64,000 bases of DNA, from contig ML133456.1 of the NCBI GenBank assembly GCA_003864495.1, positions 1,427,255 to 1,491,254 of the forward strand. Direction: 5' to 3'. Below are positions 39,701 to 64,000 of the stretch, in pieces (positions within the stretch are counted from its first letter, which is position 1; every line of letters begins with the position of its first letter). The DNA comes from Nemopilema nomurai (taxonomy: Eukaryota > Cnidaria > Scyphozoa > Rhizostomeae > Rhizostomatidae). The notes under the pieces were generated by a model. It did not search any database and had not been told where the DNA came from. It saw only the letters and a program-made list of their open reading frames with translations. The position numbers were made by a program, and so were the translations under genes.

Positions 39701-42697
39701 GCGGTAATATCAGCATCTAAAGAGAAGTCACGCTATCAACAATGGATCTCATAACTGTCTTTGTGCACGCACACTCTTTGCAATGTCAGCTGACAGTGGG
39801 CCAAACCTTGTACTTTAAAGCAGAACCAATTTCGACACAGCATAAAAGTCTCATTTGCAAAGGGTCTATGAAAAAGGCGTCGACACTTGTATACGCAAAC
39901 CGCTAGCTAATCAAAAAGTCTTTATTGCTCTCTTTAAATCATTCTTGTTTTCAAATACTTTTCAAATCTGACAGCCATGTTAGGAGTACAAAGGCTTTCC
40001 ATTATTCTATTTTCTGCGATTGAATCTGTTGGGTTATCTGGTGTAATACTGCAGATGTTATCAGGGATCTTGGTTTTCTCGATTAACATTGCTAACTGTC
40101 TTAGAGACAATACTTGGTCCCGGCTTTACAAAACCTTTGCAAGCTTGTTAACCTTGCGATAACACTGATACTCAATCCGCTTCTATGGTACTCCAAGGTT
40201 AGGGAAAGCTAGAAGAGGAAGCGAAATGTCGTTGGCTGGTTTCCACGTTGGAGATACTATACTGGTAGTAGGTAGATTTCATCAACCACTCCGAGGGGTT
40301 GATAGCTTTCATCCTTTAATGCTAAACTGGGAGCCAAGCCACACCCAAGCAAAAAATGCCCGACTCAAATAGGGTACTAAAGCGATGCTTGCATGCAAAT
40401 GTGCTTTAGGAACATTAAAAAGCTCTGAAAGAGCGCTGTAATGAAAATCATTGGAGGAGTTAATACTTTGTCTGTATGCCCGACCAAATCAGTTACTCTT
40501 GGTTTCTGTATGCCCGACCAAATCAGTTAAACTTTTTACTTTCCGCCAAAGACTTGTGAAATGAGACTCTTTGTTATGACGTCACTTTGGCTCTTTACTT
40601 GTACCTCGTTGTTAGATTCATCGCCAACAATAACGAGTTTCCTGCTACAGAAATTCGAAATCTCAGAAGTCTTTGAAAAGAAGATTTGTAAGCCAACCAC
40701 CAATTGACAACGGTTTTGACCACTAAGACATGCTGTGGGTTGAAATTCAAGATTGCGCCAGCAAGCAGATATCAAGGGTATAAATGTGTCACCCAGATAA
40801 AACTGGTAAACAACACGCCCCACAGGGTTTACATCTGCCAGGCTAAAGAATGAGTGAGAGGGGGCATGATAAAGTTTCGCATTTATGTAGACGTGATTCA
40901 TAGATCAAGTGATCTTCAAAAATTGCCATCTCAGTCCGTTTTCTTCAACAAGAGTGCAAATGCGGGCGGCATTATACCCAAGATCATGGACATAGTATGA
41001 AGCATCTTGAAAGTAGTGGAAACCATGTAGACAGAAAAGGCATTATGTGGGCTGTGAAGGTAGCCCCCATTTGAAAGGACTGGGGCACGTGCCCCTTAGG
41101 TACCCACGGCTTCTTCGTCTGTGACAATAAGGACTACAAAATCTGTCATGCCTCGTTACCATTATCCCCACCAAATGAGCCAGATTCTACTGTCTCTGAA
41201 AGGTTTTACCTTCCCCATATCATCTAAGAAGGTCAGAAAATGAAGGTCAGATGTTCTGTTCTTATGGTTGAAAGGGAACAGGCGGTAAAATATCACGCAT
41301 TAAGGAAATTCTTAATTTTTCTAGCTAATCAGCTTCAATTTTCTCCAGTCTGTGTTTTTATGAAAAACTGTCACGAGAATTTAATTCCATTTTCTCAATT
41401 GTGAATAAAGGCTATTGATTTGGGGCAAGTGTCAAGAATGACGTAACGATCCGTGACCTCTAATCGGCCTATTAAAGCTCACTGTCCTCTGAATACATGC
41501 CAACATTTCGTCAATCGAGTTTACGATGTCTGCTTGTGCACATTTTGCTTGGTCTGATAGAATCTGAATCACAGCAAAATGCAATTCACAAGATCATTGA
41601 CATCTGATTTCGGTTCTCCGCAAACCAAACATCGTAAAAATGAAGTCATTAAGAATAGGAGAAGCCATGTCGATCCAGCTTGATTGAATTTCATAACCTC
41701 ATCATTAAGGTCTTAATAAAAGTGAGATATTCACATCACCTGCAAACTGACTTCGGGGTAACTGCCTCATCTGCTAGTTTGCTAGGCAAAACAGGGTATT
41801 TCCCCCATCATGTTGTTTTTTGGGAACATGGTAGATTTTTTACGTTCAAGTTAGAGCCTTAATACTTCTTATGAGCTACACGAAAAGTAACATTCGCTCG
41901 AGGTTAAACTCTCGGAAATAAAATCTAAACACCGGGCATCCTGACCTTGACTTTTAAATCGGTTCGAAAGGAAGTGCCCTTGGGTTTTTGAGAAAATGCT
42001 TCAAGGGTCTTTCACCGCTTCGAACCTTTACCCCCTTCACCTGCAGCATATGGAATTGTATATAAAGTAAGCAAGTAAAGAACATACTACTGTGCCTTTT
42101 GAAGCTAATCAAACTATGGGTAAAAACTAAACTATGAGTGTACCAGCGTATGCACAATTTTCTCCATACCTTGGTCCGTTTGTTTTCCTTCCCACCTTTG
42201 TGGAGTTCATGCAGCGTGGGTCTCTTCTTTGAAATTTTGGAAAGGGAATCTTCATTTCTGTAAAAAACAGTCATAGGCACCGCTTCCGTCGAGGAGTAGC
42301 CGATGGTAGTAAACCCTTGGGTGGAGTGGTGTGTCCCATGATGTGTGCCATGATATGTGCCATGATGGTTCGAATCACTCCCGTTTCGCCGATTCAAGTG
42401 CCCTGATTGAGGGACAGCCAAGATCTCGTTTTCCGCAACTGGCCCCGAGTCTGTAGAGCCACTGTCACCATTCTTGTCACTCTCTTGGCTAGTGTTATCC
42501 TGAGTGTTTAGGTTAGGGGACGACTGAGAATGGTTGATTATCTTGAAGCGGGCGTGCTTGCCTTTTTGTGCATTAACGGTGGCAGTTGAGGCTGTAGAAG
42601 ACGCATCTTCACTGCTGGTAGGTGGTGATTCGCTCTCCACCTCCAAAGCTTGGTTGTCAACTCCAGTGCCTGAATCAGCTACAGCTGAACTATCCAT
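32866..42697 (-). CDS. SLC12A2: Na-K-Cl cotransporter, SLC12A1/2/3 group (NKCC-like); one apparent 1-nt deletion in last exon
   Basis: Plasma-membrane electroneutral cation-chloride cotransporter for cell volume and chloride. Coding exons: 42170-42697, 37388-37658, 35725-36425, 34700-35188, 34118-34412, 32866-33772. Phases join at every junction and the total is about 1,063 residues, normal for NKCC. Order: disordered N-terminus with kinase sites; TM core with [19 protein letters not shown] (TM1), [30 protein letters not shown], an extracellular loop with NVTNSS, and [15 protein letters not shown]; then the large cytosolic C-terminal domain ending SVLTFYS. The SS pair in ATLSSALA corresponds to sodium-site serines known in NKCC1, so sodium coupling is inferred. 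ATG 42695-42697 has G at -3 and +4. The upstream in-frame extension begins after a stop and a pyrimidine tract with AG at about 42747-42748, suggesting a 5' UTR intron. The last exon lacks one base near 33141-33144. Invertebrate members are co-orthologous to SLC12A1, A2 and A3, so the exact symbol is approximate. Confidence 0.95.
34118..34412 (-). other. SLC12A2: SLC12 exon 5: start of the C-terminal cytosolic domain
   Basis: 295 nt. It opens [18 protein letters not shown] and continues with [37 protein letters not shown] and [15 protein letters not shown]. These are the conserved strands and helices that follow TM12 in NKCC and NCC. It ends in phase 1 at a GTAAGT donor. Confidence 0.93.
34700..35188 (-). 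other. SLC12A2: SLC12 exon 4: TM8-TM12
   Basis: 489 nt, 163 residues, phase 0 at both ends. It encodes [20 protein letters not shown] (TM8 with the Ser pair of the sodium site), [60 protein letters not shown] and the last two TM segments, and ends YRRPD at a GTAAGT donor. Confidence 0.93.
35725..36425 (-). other. SLC12A2: SLC12 exon 3: TM3 to the TM7-8 extracellular loop
   Basis: 701 nt without a break. It encodes [16 protein letters not shown] (TM3), [10 protein letters not shown], the [10 protein letters not shown] helix, [20 protein letters not shown] (TM6 region), [16 protein letters not shown], and a short extracellular loop with NVTNSSC and a second Cys. This loop is shorter than in human NKCC1. 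The exon ends LMNDFQ at a GTAATG donor in phase 0. Confidence 0.93.
37053..37333. repeat. Minisatellite in SLC12 intron 2, ~13-14 bp unit
   Basis: About 20 imperfect copies of GGGTGATGGCAAAA, GGGTGAGGGCAAAA and GGGTGATGGCAAATA in a row. It lies between exons 2 and 3 of the cotransporter gene, about 55 bases from exon 2. On the minus strand it stays open in several frames and gives long proline-histidine-rich spurious reading frames. Confidence 0.95.
37388..37658 (-). other. SLC12A2: SLC12 exon 2: TM1-TM2
   Basis: 271 nt, starting after a TTAATTGTAG acceptor and ending in phase 1 at a GTTAGT donor. It encodes [12 protein letters not shown] followed by the TM1 signature [19 protein letters not shown] and the TM2 serine- and alanine-rich segment ending CTNGEVKG. 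The next exon supplies the remaining [17 protein letters not shown]. Confidence 0.93.
40471..40529. repeat. 34-bp spaced direct repeat TCTGTATGCCCGACCAAATC
   Basis: A 25-base block occurs identically at 40471 and 40505. A weaker relative, ATGCCCGACTCAAAT, lies near 40,357. All are in SLC12 intron 1. Confidence 0.85.
41082..41095. promoter_or_regulatory. 14-bp perfect palindrome GGGGCACGTGCCCC with E-box core
   Basis: A perfect palindrome centred on CACGTG in SLC12 intron 1. CACGTG is the binding core of several bHLH factors. It could equally be part of a C-rich transposon remnant, so function is speculative. Confidence 0.35.
42170..42697 (-). other. SLC12A2: SLC12 exon 1: disordered N-terminus with SPAK/OSR1 docking and phospho-switch motifs
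   Basis: This exon encodes 176 residues and ends with a GTATGG donor in phase 0. It is rich in Ser, Thr, Asp and Asn. RFKI at residues 50-53 fits the RFx[V/I] docking motif for SPAK/OSR1 kinases. [11 protein letters not shown] at 131-141 aligns with the human NKCC1 phospho-regulatory stretch TFGHNTMDAVP, with Thr131 and Ser136 in the places of Thr212 and Thr217. RPTLHELH at 159-166 matches the RPSLAELH just before TM1 in vertebrates. A small His-Gly-Thr repeat ([13 protein letters not shown], about residues 112-124) is encoded by near 12-nt units. Confidence 0.9.
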
Positions 42698-42760
42698 TCC
42701 TTTGGGCGACTGCTCACAAGCGATGTTATTTTCAAATTCACTGTACTGTTCGGAAATCAA

Positions 42761-45700
42761 TTAAAAAATTACAGTACCCCACGTCACAACAGCCAATTGG
42801 GCGGGTGTCTGAATGGCAGTGAGTCTCCGATGACAAGTTCTTCACAGCAAGTCACGACACAATAAACCGAACATCACAGGGCATTCAGAATTTAAGCGCT
42901 TTCCTGTTGTCACACAAAGGCTTTTACGTCCACGACGCATGAATAATCATCTGCTCGAATAAAAAGCCGGACAATTAATTTGCTCTCCAAATCTGATTCA
43001 CAGCTCCCAACAAAAACCCAGCTTTGACAGCATCTTGATCGTCATTGCTGCCAGCCAATGTCCAATCAAATGTGTTCACTGCAATTTCGGCCACTGAACA
43101 ATTACCGTCGATTTCTGCGGTTCTTAAAGCAAGCTATCACGAGCCTGTTAAACTTGGATTTTATATCATAAGAAACCATGGGGATAAACCATAAAGCTAG
43201 CTCTGCCCTTCTGAAACTTGTTTCGCTTGAAACGCGGGTGAACAAGGCCGCAGAAGAGGACAAAAGGGAGATCGGATGAAAAAAGATGCGGGGTCAAACT
43301 TTCATCACGAAAAATAAATTTAAAAATGAGAACTAAGAAAGTTCAACAAATTTCGGGCATACGTATTTATTATAAGAATAAAGTCTCTAAGCATATCAAG
43401 ACTCGGAATTGCTAAGATTTAAGAATAATTTAAAAATAATCTTACACACAAAATCGAAAATTTTTAAGAATATTGAAGCTCGGAAAGAAATTAGGTATTC
43501 TTATCAAATAATTGAAACCATACGGCATAATTTGGAAAAATGGGTGGGGGCCCTGGTACAATTAGATAAACTTGATTCAACTCATTTGTGACGAAAATGC
43601 TCTAAAAGAGCACTTGCATTCTGCCAAATATACCTTTTGATTTATCATATTTTTGGACTAATTTGACTCGCCAATAGCTGTTAACAGAGCCCAAAAGCAA
43701 GGGATGGCACCCCCGAATAATATGGAGGCAAAAGTGGGCACTTTGTCTGACTAATATCTTTGAGCAACAAATCTGCTTGGTATTGTTGGGGGTGATTGGG
43801 GGAAGCGTTGGGGTCGTTGAATTTGGTCAAATGAGCTATAGCCAGCGCGGTGGGCTTTAAAAGGGCCAGTACAGATTCAAAGCGTTCAGAACATTTTTGA
43901 ATCACAAGCAATGCGCCTATAATAGTCCCACTGGCCTAGATTTTCGGCCGAGGGGCAAATCACTCCAAAAAATATCGTCAACTTTTGTGAAAATCCTGTT
44001 GTTTTTAAAAAATCCCTGGAAATCTTATTGTTTTCGTGGAAATATCGTACGCTATTTGCCCGAGTGAAGTGCCCCTCGTTTTCTGCAAATTTTTGAAAAC
44101 ATCCCGCTTCTTCGGCAAAGTGAGATGTGACCGAAGAGGAGCTTCTTGTTTGCCTGGAAAACAGGGCAAGGTCGCACAGGTCTCTGCTGAAAAGATGAGG
44201 ACAGATGCTGTGATTAAGCCACATGCAATAGACTTGTTAACTTGCCCAAGAGACAGCGAAAATTGGTCAGCTTGTCCACTTCGATTGCCCATAGGTCTAT
44301 CTGTCAACACTCTGTCACTTCCTTGTGTAATGAAAAAAAGCGTGGGAACTTCCTATTGTATAACATGCCTGAGTCCCTAATTACAATATCGCGCGTCGTC
44401 TTCTTGGTAACAGAAAATACTGACATAGAACTAATATACAGGTCAATGATACTAATACTTCTTGTGCCACTTAACAATATTTTGATGGGACACAGCCTAA
44501 TCTTTATCAGGTCCTCCCACTGGAATAAATCTGAAAACGGTCCAAACCAATAACATAAACTGCAGCAGGGTGTAGCATGTGCAATAAACGCTAAAAAATA
44601 GTTCAATTATTTACACCAACAAATCATTATATATTCATAAAATACTTTGGCATTCACATACTTCGGTTTGATACGATTAAGAAACTTAAATTGCAGATGG
44701 GATTGGGTGACGAATGCGGGACATTTTTCCCGAAATGAGACAGTGACACACGCCACTTTTAATTGCATCGCATCTAAAAAGCTTTTTCAACAGCTCGTTT
44801 GCCTGACCTTTGTGACCTGACCTTTGACCATGAATCGTTGATCTTTCATGTGACCTCTGACACCTGTTGTTGTTTTCCGTCTATTGCACTGCACAGGTTT
44901 TTGAAAAAATCAGCATGTGTTGCTGCTGTTTGTTTGTATGCAGCCTGGTCTAGCGGCTTTGACGGAACTCTCCTGTGCAATAATCTGATCTGCGGCTAAA
45001 TCATTTCACTACTTTTCTCAGGTATTCGAGAAATGGAAATTTATTCATTATGATACTAGAGGACATAAGACAGCGAGTCACAAAATCGGTAACATGTTTT
45101 AGGTTCATTTCAACACAAACCTTCTGGGTTAGTAAAGCGGCATAATATCTTAATACAGAAGAATCTTAATCCAATAGAATCTCAATCCAGATTCATCGCA
45201 AAATCAATTCATGTAGAGACTAATAGCAGATCGTAAAAGCAATGAAAAGTAATTTAATTCTTTATTTCATTGCATTGTTGCTTCCCACTTTCTTGATTAG
45301 CAAAAGTCGATACCCGCGTACTGGTCTACATCAGCAAAAAAACATTCCAGAAACTTGCTCATCTATCACATCCTTCTCTTCCATAACGCAACTTCAGCTC
45401 TTTAATCGTTTTCATAAACATCCATTGGAAAAAATGAATTAAACCAAGGACAGGGTATTGAGTTAAGGGCGGTTCGCACCCGACCTTAGAATCTTAGGAA
45501 GACGTGCAAAACAGACAGGAAAACAGAGAGTGGGGGACCAATTCTCTTAGCGAGGCTCAAATTTTAGAATTGGACGTCCCTACAAAGCAAATATTTCCGC
45601 CAATTTCAGGAAACAACTTAAAATTTGCTGCTAGATAAATCACAACGGGCAGAAAAGAGGGCCTTAAAAAGCCTACGTAGTGAAACAACAATGAAACAGA

Positions 45701-46336
45701 TATGATAGATTTTATCAACATATGTACGATTGATGGTCACACACTACATCCTTTTAGATTAATTTAACAAAGTCAAAAACATGGCTGTATGGTTTTTTTT
45801 AATTCAAATATTAATAACGGAAAACAAAAGGATTTTCAAGAAAAAAATATCCTACATTAACACAAAATGCAAGATACCGATACCGCTAGAAATGAGGATT
45901 TAAAAGAATTACAAAAGAAACTGATTTATCTTCTTATTGCATATGTCTCTCTCTGTTCGAGGTCGTCTTTGTAACGAGGGTGCCAGGGCAAAGTACGTAG
46001 CGAGATATATTCCTGTAGGGAGCTTCACAAAGTAACGAGGAACGAAAGCTTTGTTCTTAACAAAAGCAAAATAGAAAGTTGCCTAGGATTGGCGCAACCA
46101 AATTGGGTACTAAGACTAGATTCAAAATTGTGTTCAAGTGAAATAAATATTTCATGGTATTAAACTTTGCTTGCACTTCAACAGGATAGCTTATTACCAC
46201 CAAATCACTCGAGGCAACGCGTCGAGCGTCTGCAATGATGCTAGCATGATCCTATGTCGTTTGAGGTGTTTAAACGTGTTTTGCAAAAACTTGTTGAAGG
46301 CATCTTGCAAAAACAGGTACAAGGAGGGTCATACTT
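42761..46336. other. Intergenic region between YME1L 3' end and SLC12 5' end
   Basis: About 3.6 kb. It should include the SLC12 promoter and any 5' UTR exon at its left side and the YME1L 3' UTR at its right side. Apart from one small foldback element I see nothing coding. Confidence 0.55.
43949..44078. mobile_element. Small foldback/MITE-like element, 130 bp
   Basis: CGAGGGGCAAATCACTC at 43949-43965 and the imperfect inverse GAGTGAAGTGCCCCTCG at 44062-44078 (three adjacent mismatches in 17). The interior is AT-rich and non-coding. No clear target duplication is visible. Confidence 0.55.
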
Positions 46337-61459
<15,123 letters not shown>

Positions 61460-62977
61460 ATTCTTTGTAGATATTTCAGGACAAAACAGCCTTTACCATC
61501 ACCAACGCTTCCTTCCTTCCTAAAACAATTACACAGGTGGGCAATGGGAGGCTGGAACAGCATGACGGAACATTGAAACGAGATTTGACTTATTACGCAA
61601 CAGAGCGAATGGAGAGGACGTGAAAGTTGACACACAATGGAACATTATAGAAGAACGCAACCACGATTTGCTGACGTCTACGAGGAAACAACTTATTTCA
61701 AAAGAAATTAATGAGAGGTAAGTCGGAATTTGTATTTCTTACGTTGATATATTTGGAAAACTCATTATTCCTCAGAATATGCTTATGAAGTAGTCACCAT
61801 CCAGTGAGCTGAATCGTTTATTTATATTTTAACTTCGATCAATTCGAAAGAATGTAGCTCCAACTGATTTTAAATTTGCATGCTTCTAAAAAATTCATTC
61901 GCGCACATAGTTCCTATTGGTGATATATTTTGCTTTACAATAGATATAGTGCCCCTTATGACTTCCTCTCGCACATTTCAAAAACCCTTAACCCCTTTCT
62001 TGTCATCCAGTCAGTAAGTCGCGAAATTCCTGACTTTCCCATCAACGCCATCAAGACAAAGTGTTTCTGGATTCGTTTCTTGGCATGCAGAGCAGAGTTC
62101 AATCTGTTGTGCTCATACAATCAGCGATTCACCTTAATTGTCAATTACCTACCAATTAGCAATCATTAGGCAGCTCGTAAATTAGTTCATTCGCATTCAG
62201 AATCTGGTGACTTGGCAGTTAAATTGGCAAGAAGACGTTACGCTAACAGGATTTTTTCTTACTCATTACTTCAACTTGGTATTCGTCATGAAACTGCACG
62301 ATTCTCATTTCTTTCTCCACTTCCGTTGCGACAGCTTTGTATCTGATTTCACAAATAGCTGTGGCATTACCGATAATTGCGCAATATAACATCATGGGGC
62401 TACTACTGGCAACTTTGGCCAGTGGTTCGTTTTATGGCCCTCTTTCTAGTTGACTGCCTGAATACCATGGGTGGAGAAAGCGATGAACACCATGTTCTCC
62501 ATCTCTTGGGGGCGTGAACCTTGCACTTTAGATATTCGGAACCCTGCACGTTAAAACCCTGCACTCCTTTTGTCTGAATCTAACCCCGGGGGGAGGGATG
62601 GGGAACATGCGGGTCTTGCAGTCCCACATTGCTAGTCATCAAGATTTTATTACAGCCCTCGTTTAGAAACCATGGTCCAATCCAAATAGAGGGGCCTACA
62701 CGCCATTGTGAAATGTTCTGTCGTCATATGGGTGGGTAATTTCGAGTAATTTTCTAATTTTGTTGGAACACAGATGTCTGACGTAGTTTTTTCTTTCATG
62801 GACGTGCATATCGTACTTGAGATTGCAACCAGCGCATTAAGATATTTCCCATGCAGTTAGTCATTTTTGGAAAATTATGAAGAATAACCTGGTTCATTCG
62901 CAATTTCGATAACCTACTGGAGAATTTGATTCTTCTGTCAACATAATTTATAATTATAATTCATGTTTCTTTGACAG
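61460..62977. other. Shared upstream region of YME1L and the VGAT-like gene
   Basis: About 1.5 kb between divergent start regions. The VGAT-like gene has a splice acceptor just before its first coding exon, so its promoter may lie further left, close to that of YME1L. I see no TATA box I would trust and no further gene. Confidence 0.5.
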
Positions 62978-64000
62978 GATTTATATGACGCAGTTCATAA
63001 TGGGAGAAGGAAAAAAGACGAGTTACGCGAAATTATTTGCCATTGGCAGCAATGATGGCGACGTTCCTAGCTTTGCGTCCGCATCTTATGAGACCGCACC
63101 ACTATTAAAGTCAGTTTCCGGGACTAGCGAAGCGCCGAGCATATATTACGACGCAATGAGCTCGATAAACGGCAGTGACAGCATGAGCCAATCTGAGACG
63201 TCGATGCAAGAAAGCCACGAGGCCGAAGACATCAAAGCCTCGCTTCATCTGCCATCAACCAGACTGTCCTCTTACTCTTCAGTGCGAAGTTCTTACGACT
63301 ATCTCAGGCGAAATCGGTCGAAGCCTTCGTTCAGCAGGTCTTTCGTGCCTTCTTTGCGAGTCATCGACGATCAGGGAGTTTCGACTCGATTAACAGTAGC
63401 AACCTACTGCCATTTCTGCTTGGAAGTGCGACGTTTGCGCTGCCATATGCGGTGGCGCTCGGGGGCTTCGCAACAATACCCGCTTTTGTCGTAATTACGA
63501 TCCTTGCCGATGTCACTGGCCTGCTTCTGGTCGATGCTCTTTATGACGACTTTGGACCCGGCGTACCCAAGAAACGAGCACGCATAGATTACGTTGAGCT
63601 CGCAAGAGTTGTTGCGGGCAAACATGGCGCAAGGATGATTAATTTTACGCTCATATTCTACCTCTACGCCATGAATACAGTAAATTTAGTACTGATAGGA
63701 CGAAGCTTTTACGCCATGCTCAGTGGCGTAACGCGATTAAGTCTTGTTGCTACGACGGCCATTTTCTCTTTGCTTGTGTTACCGCCACTTTTCATAAAGA
63801 GTTTATCTAAACTTGCATACCTCAGCATGACGTCAACAATTTGCATCATCACCGGAGGGATTGCATCTCAAGTGGTTTTCATTGCGCACAGAGAGAACTG
63901 GGCTAGCAATATGCACAAAATCCCGATTTTTGATGGAAACGGCTTCGCCTACGCACTGAGCGTCTGGTTCTTCATGCTAATTTGCCATTCAGTTTCCCCA
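62978..64000 (+). CDS. SLC32/VGAT-like vesicular amino acid transporter, 5' part, runs off window; apparent 1-nt deletion
   Basis: Amino acid/auxin permease superfamily protein, closest by eye to the vesicular GABA/glycine transporter group; such proteins load amino acids into vesicles in exchange for protons. The exon follows a pyrimidine-rich TTTCTTTGACAG acceptor (AG 62976-62977), so a 5' UTR intron lies upstream. ATG at 63000 (A at -3, G at +4, MGEGKKTSYAKLF) is preferred to the in-frame ATG at 62985. A Ser-rich cytosolic N-terminus is read in one frame to about 63,300. From about 63,370 the conserved core is read in the next frame: LGSATFALPYAVALGG (TM1), TGLLLVDALYDD, RARIDYVELARVVAGKHGA, LPPLFIKSLSKLAYLSM and FVIAHRENW-like FIAHRENW. 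One base appears to be missing between. The gene continues past the window; the exact SLC32 versus related invertebrate subfamily is open. Confidence 0.83.

Noticed and set aside
32866..42697. Reading the SLC12 gene as a pseudogene because of the frame break
   Set aside because: Only one base is missing in about 3.2 kb of otherwise intact coding sequence, with all splice sites conserved, and neighbouring genes show the same error type.
44005..44380. Overlapping open frames on both strands of about 100-114 codons
   Set aside because: Both strands open by chance in an intergenic stretch with a foldback element; no domain seen.

Overview
This is a window of animal nuclear DNA, AT-rich by eye and mostly non-coding, with intron-rich genes. 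Every splice junction I could place (40 introns in three genes) is GT-AG. Gene content (bifunctional FTCD, a sodium-coupled SLC12 cotransporter, the mitochondrial i-AAA protease YME1L and a VGAT-like vesicular transporter) points to an invertebrate metazoan. The many short inverted-repeat elements, TTCGCGAA-rich stretches and intron sizes make me favour a cnidarian, but that is an inference and the species cannot be read from the window.

Layout. 1 to 18,425 holds no gene I can support; it contains simple repeats, a diverged ~0.4 kb tandem duplication, an 87-bp tandem duplication, and several MITE-like elements, including one inserted inside a copy of another. 18,426 to 31,504 (minus) is a complete 14-exon FTCD gene. 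32,866 to 42,697 (minus) is a complete six-coding-exon SLC12A2-type Na-K-Cl cotransporter gene with a minisatellite in intron 2. 46,337 to 61,459 (minus) is a complete 23-exon YME1L gene. From about 63,000 to the window end (plus) is the 5' part of an SLC32/VGAT-like amino acid transporter gene, head-to-head with YME1L.

The genes are functionally unrelated: histidine/folate one-carbon metabolism in the cytosol, chloride and volume homeostasis at the plasma membrane, inner mitochondrial membrane proteolysis, and vesicular amino acid loading. I see no operon-like logic.

Three of the four genes (all except FTCD) each need one missing base restored to keep a conserved reading frame. The shared direction (always one base missing) and, in the two cases that can be placed, the location next to a short homopolymer argue for base-level assembly errors rather than three pseudogenes. 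I found no CRISPR, phage, plasmid or prokaryotic-type system and no convincing new biological system. The most informative unusual structures are the nested transposon with its preserved empty site and the conserved kinase-docking and phospho-switch motifs in the cotransporter N-terminus.
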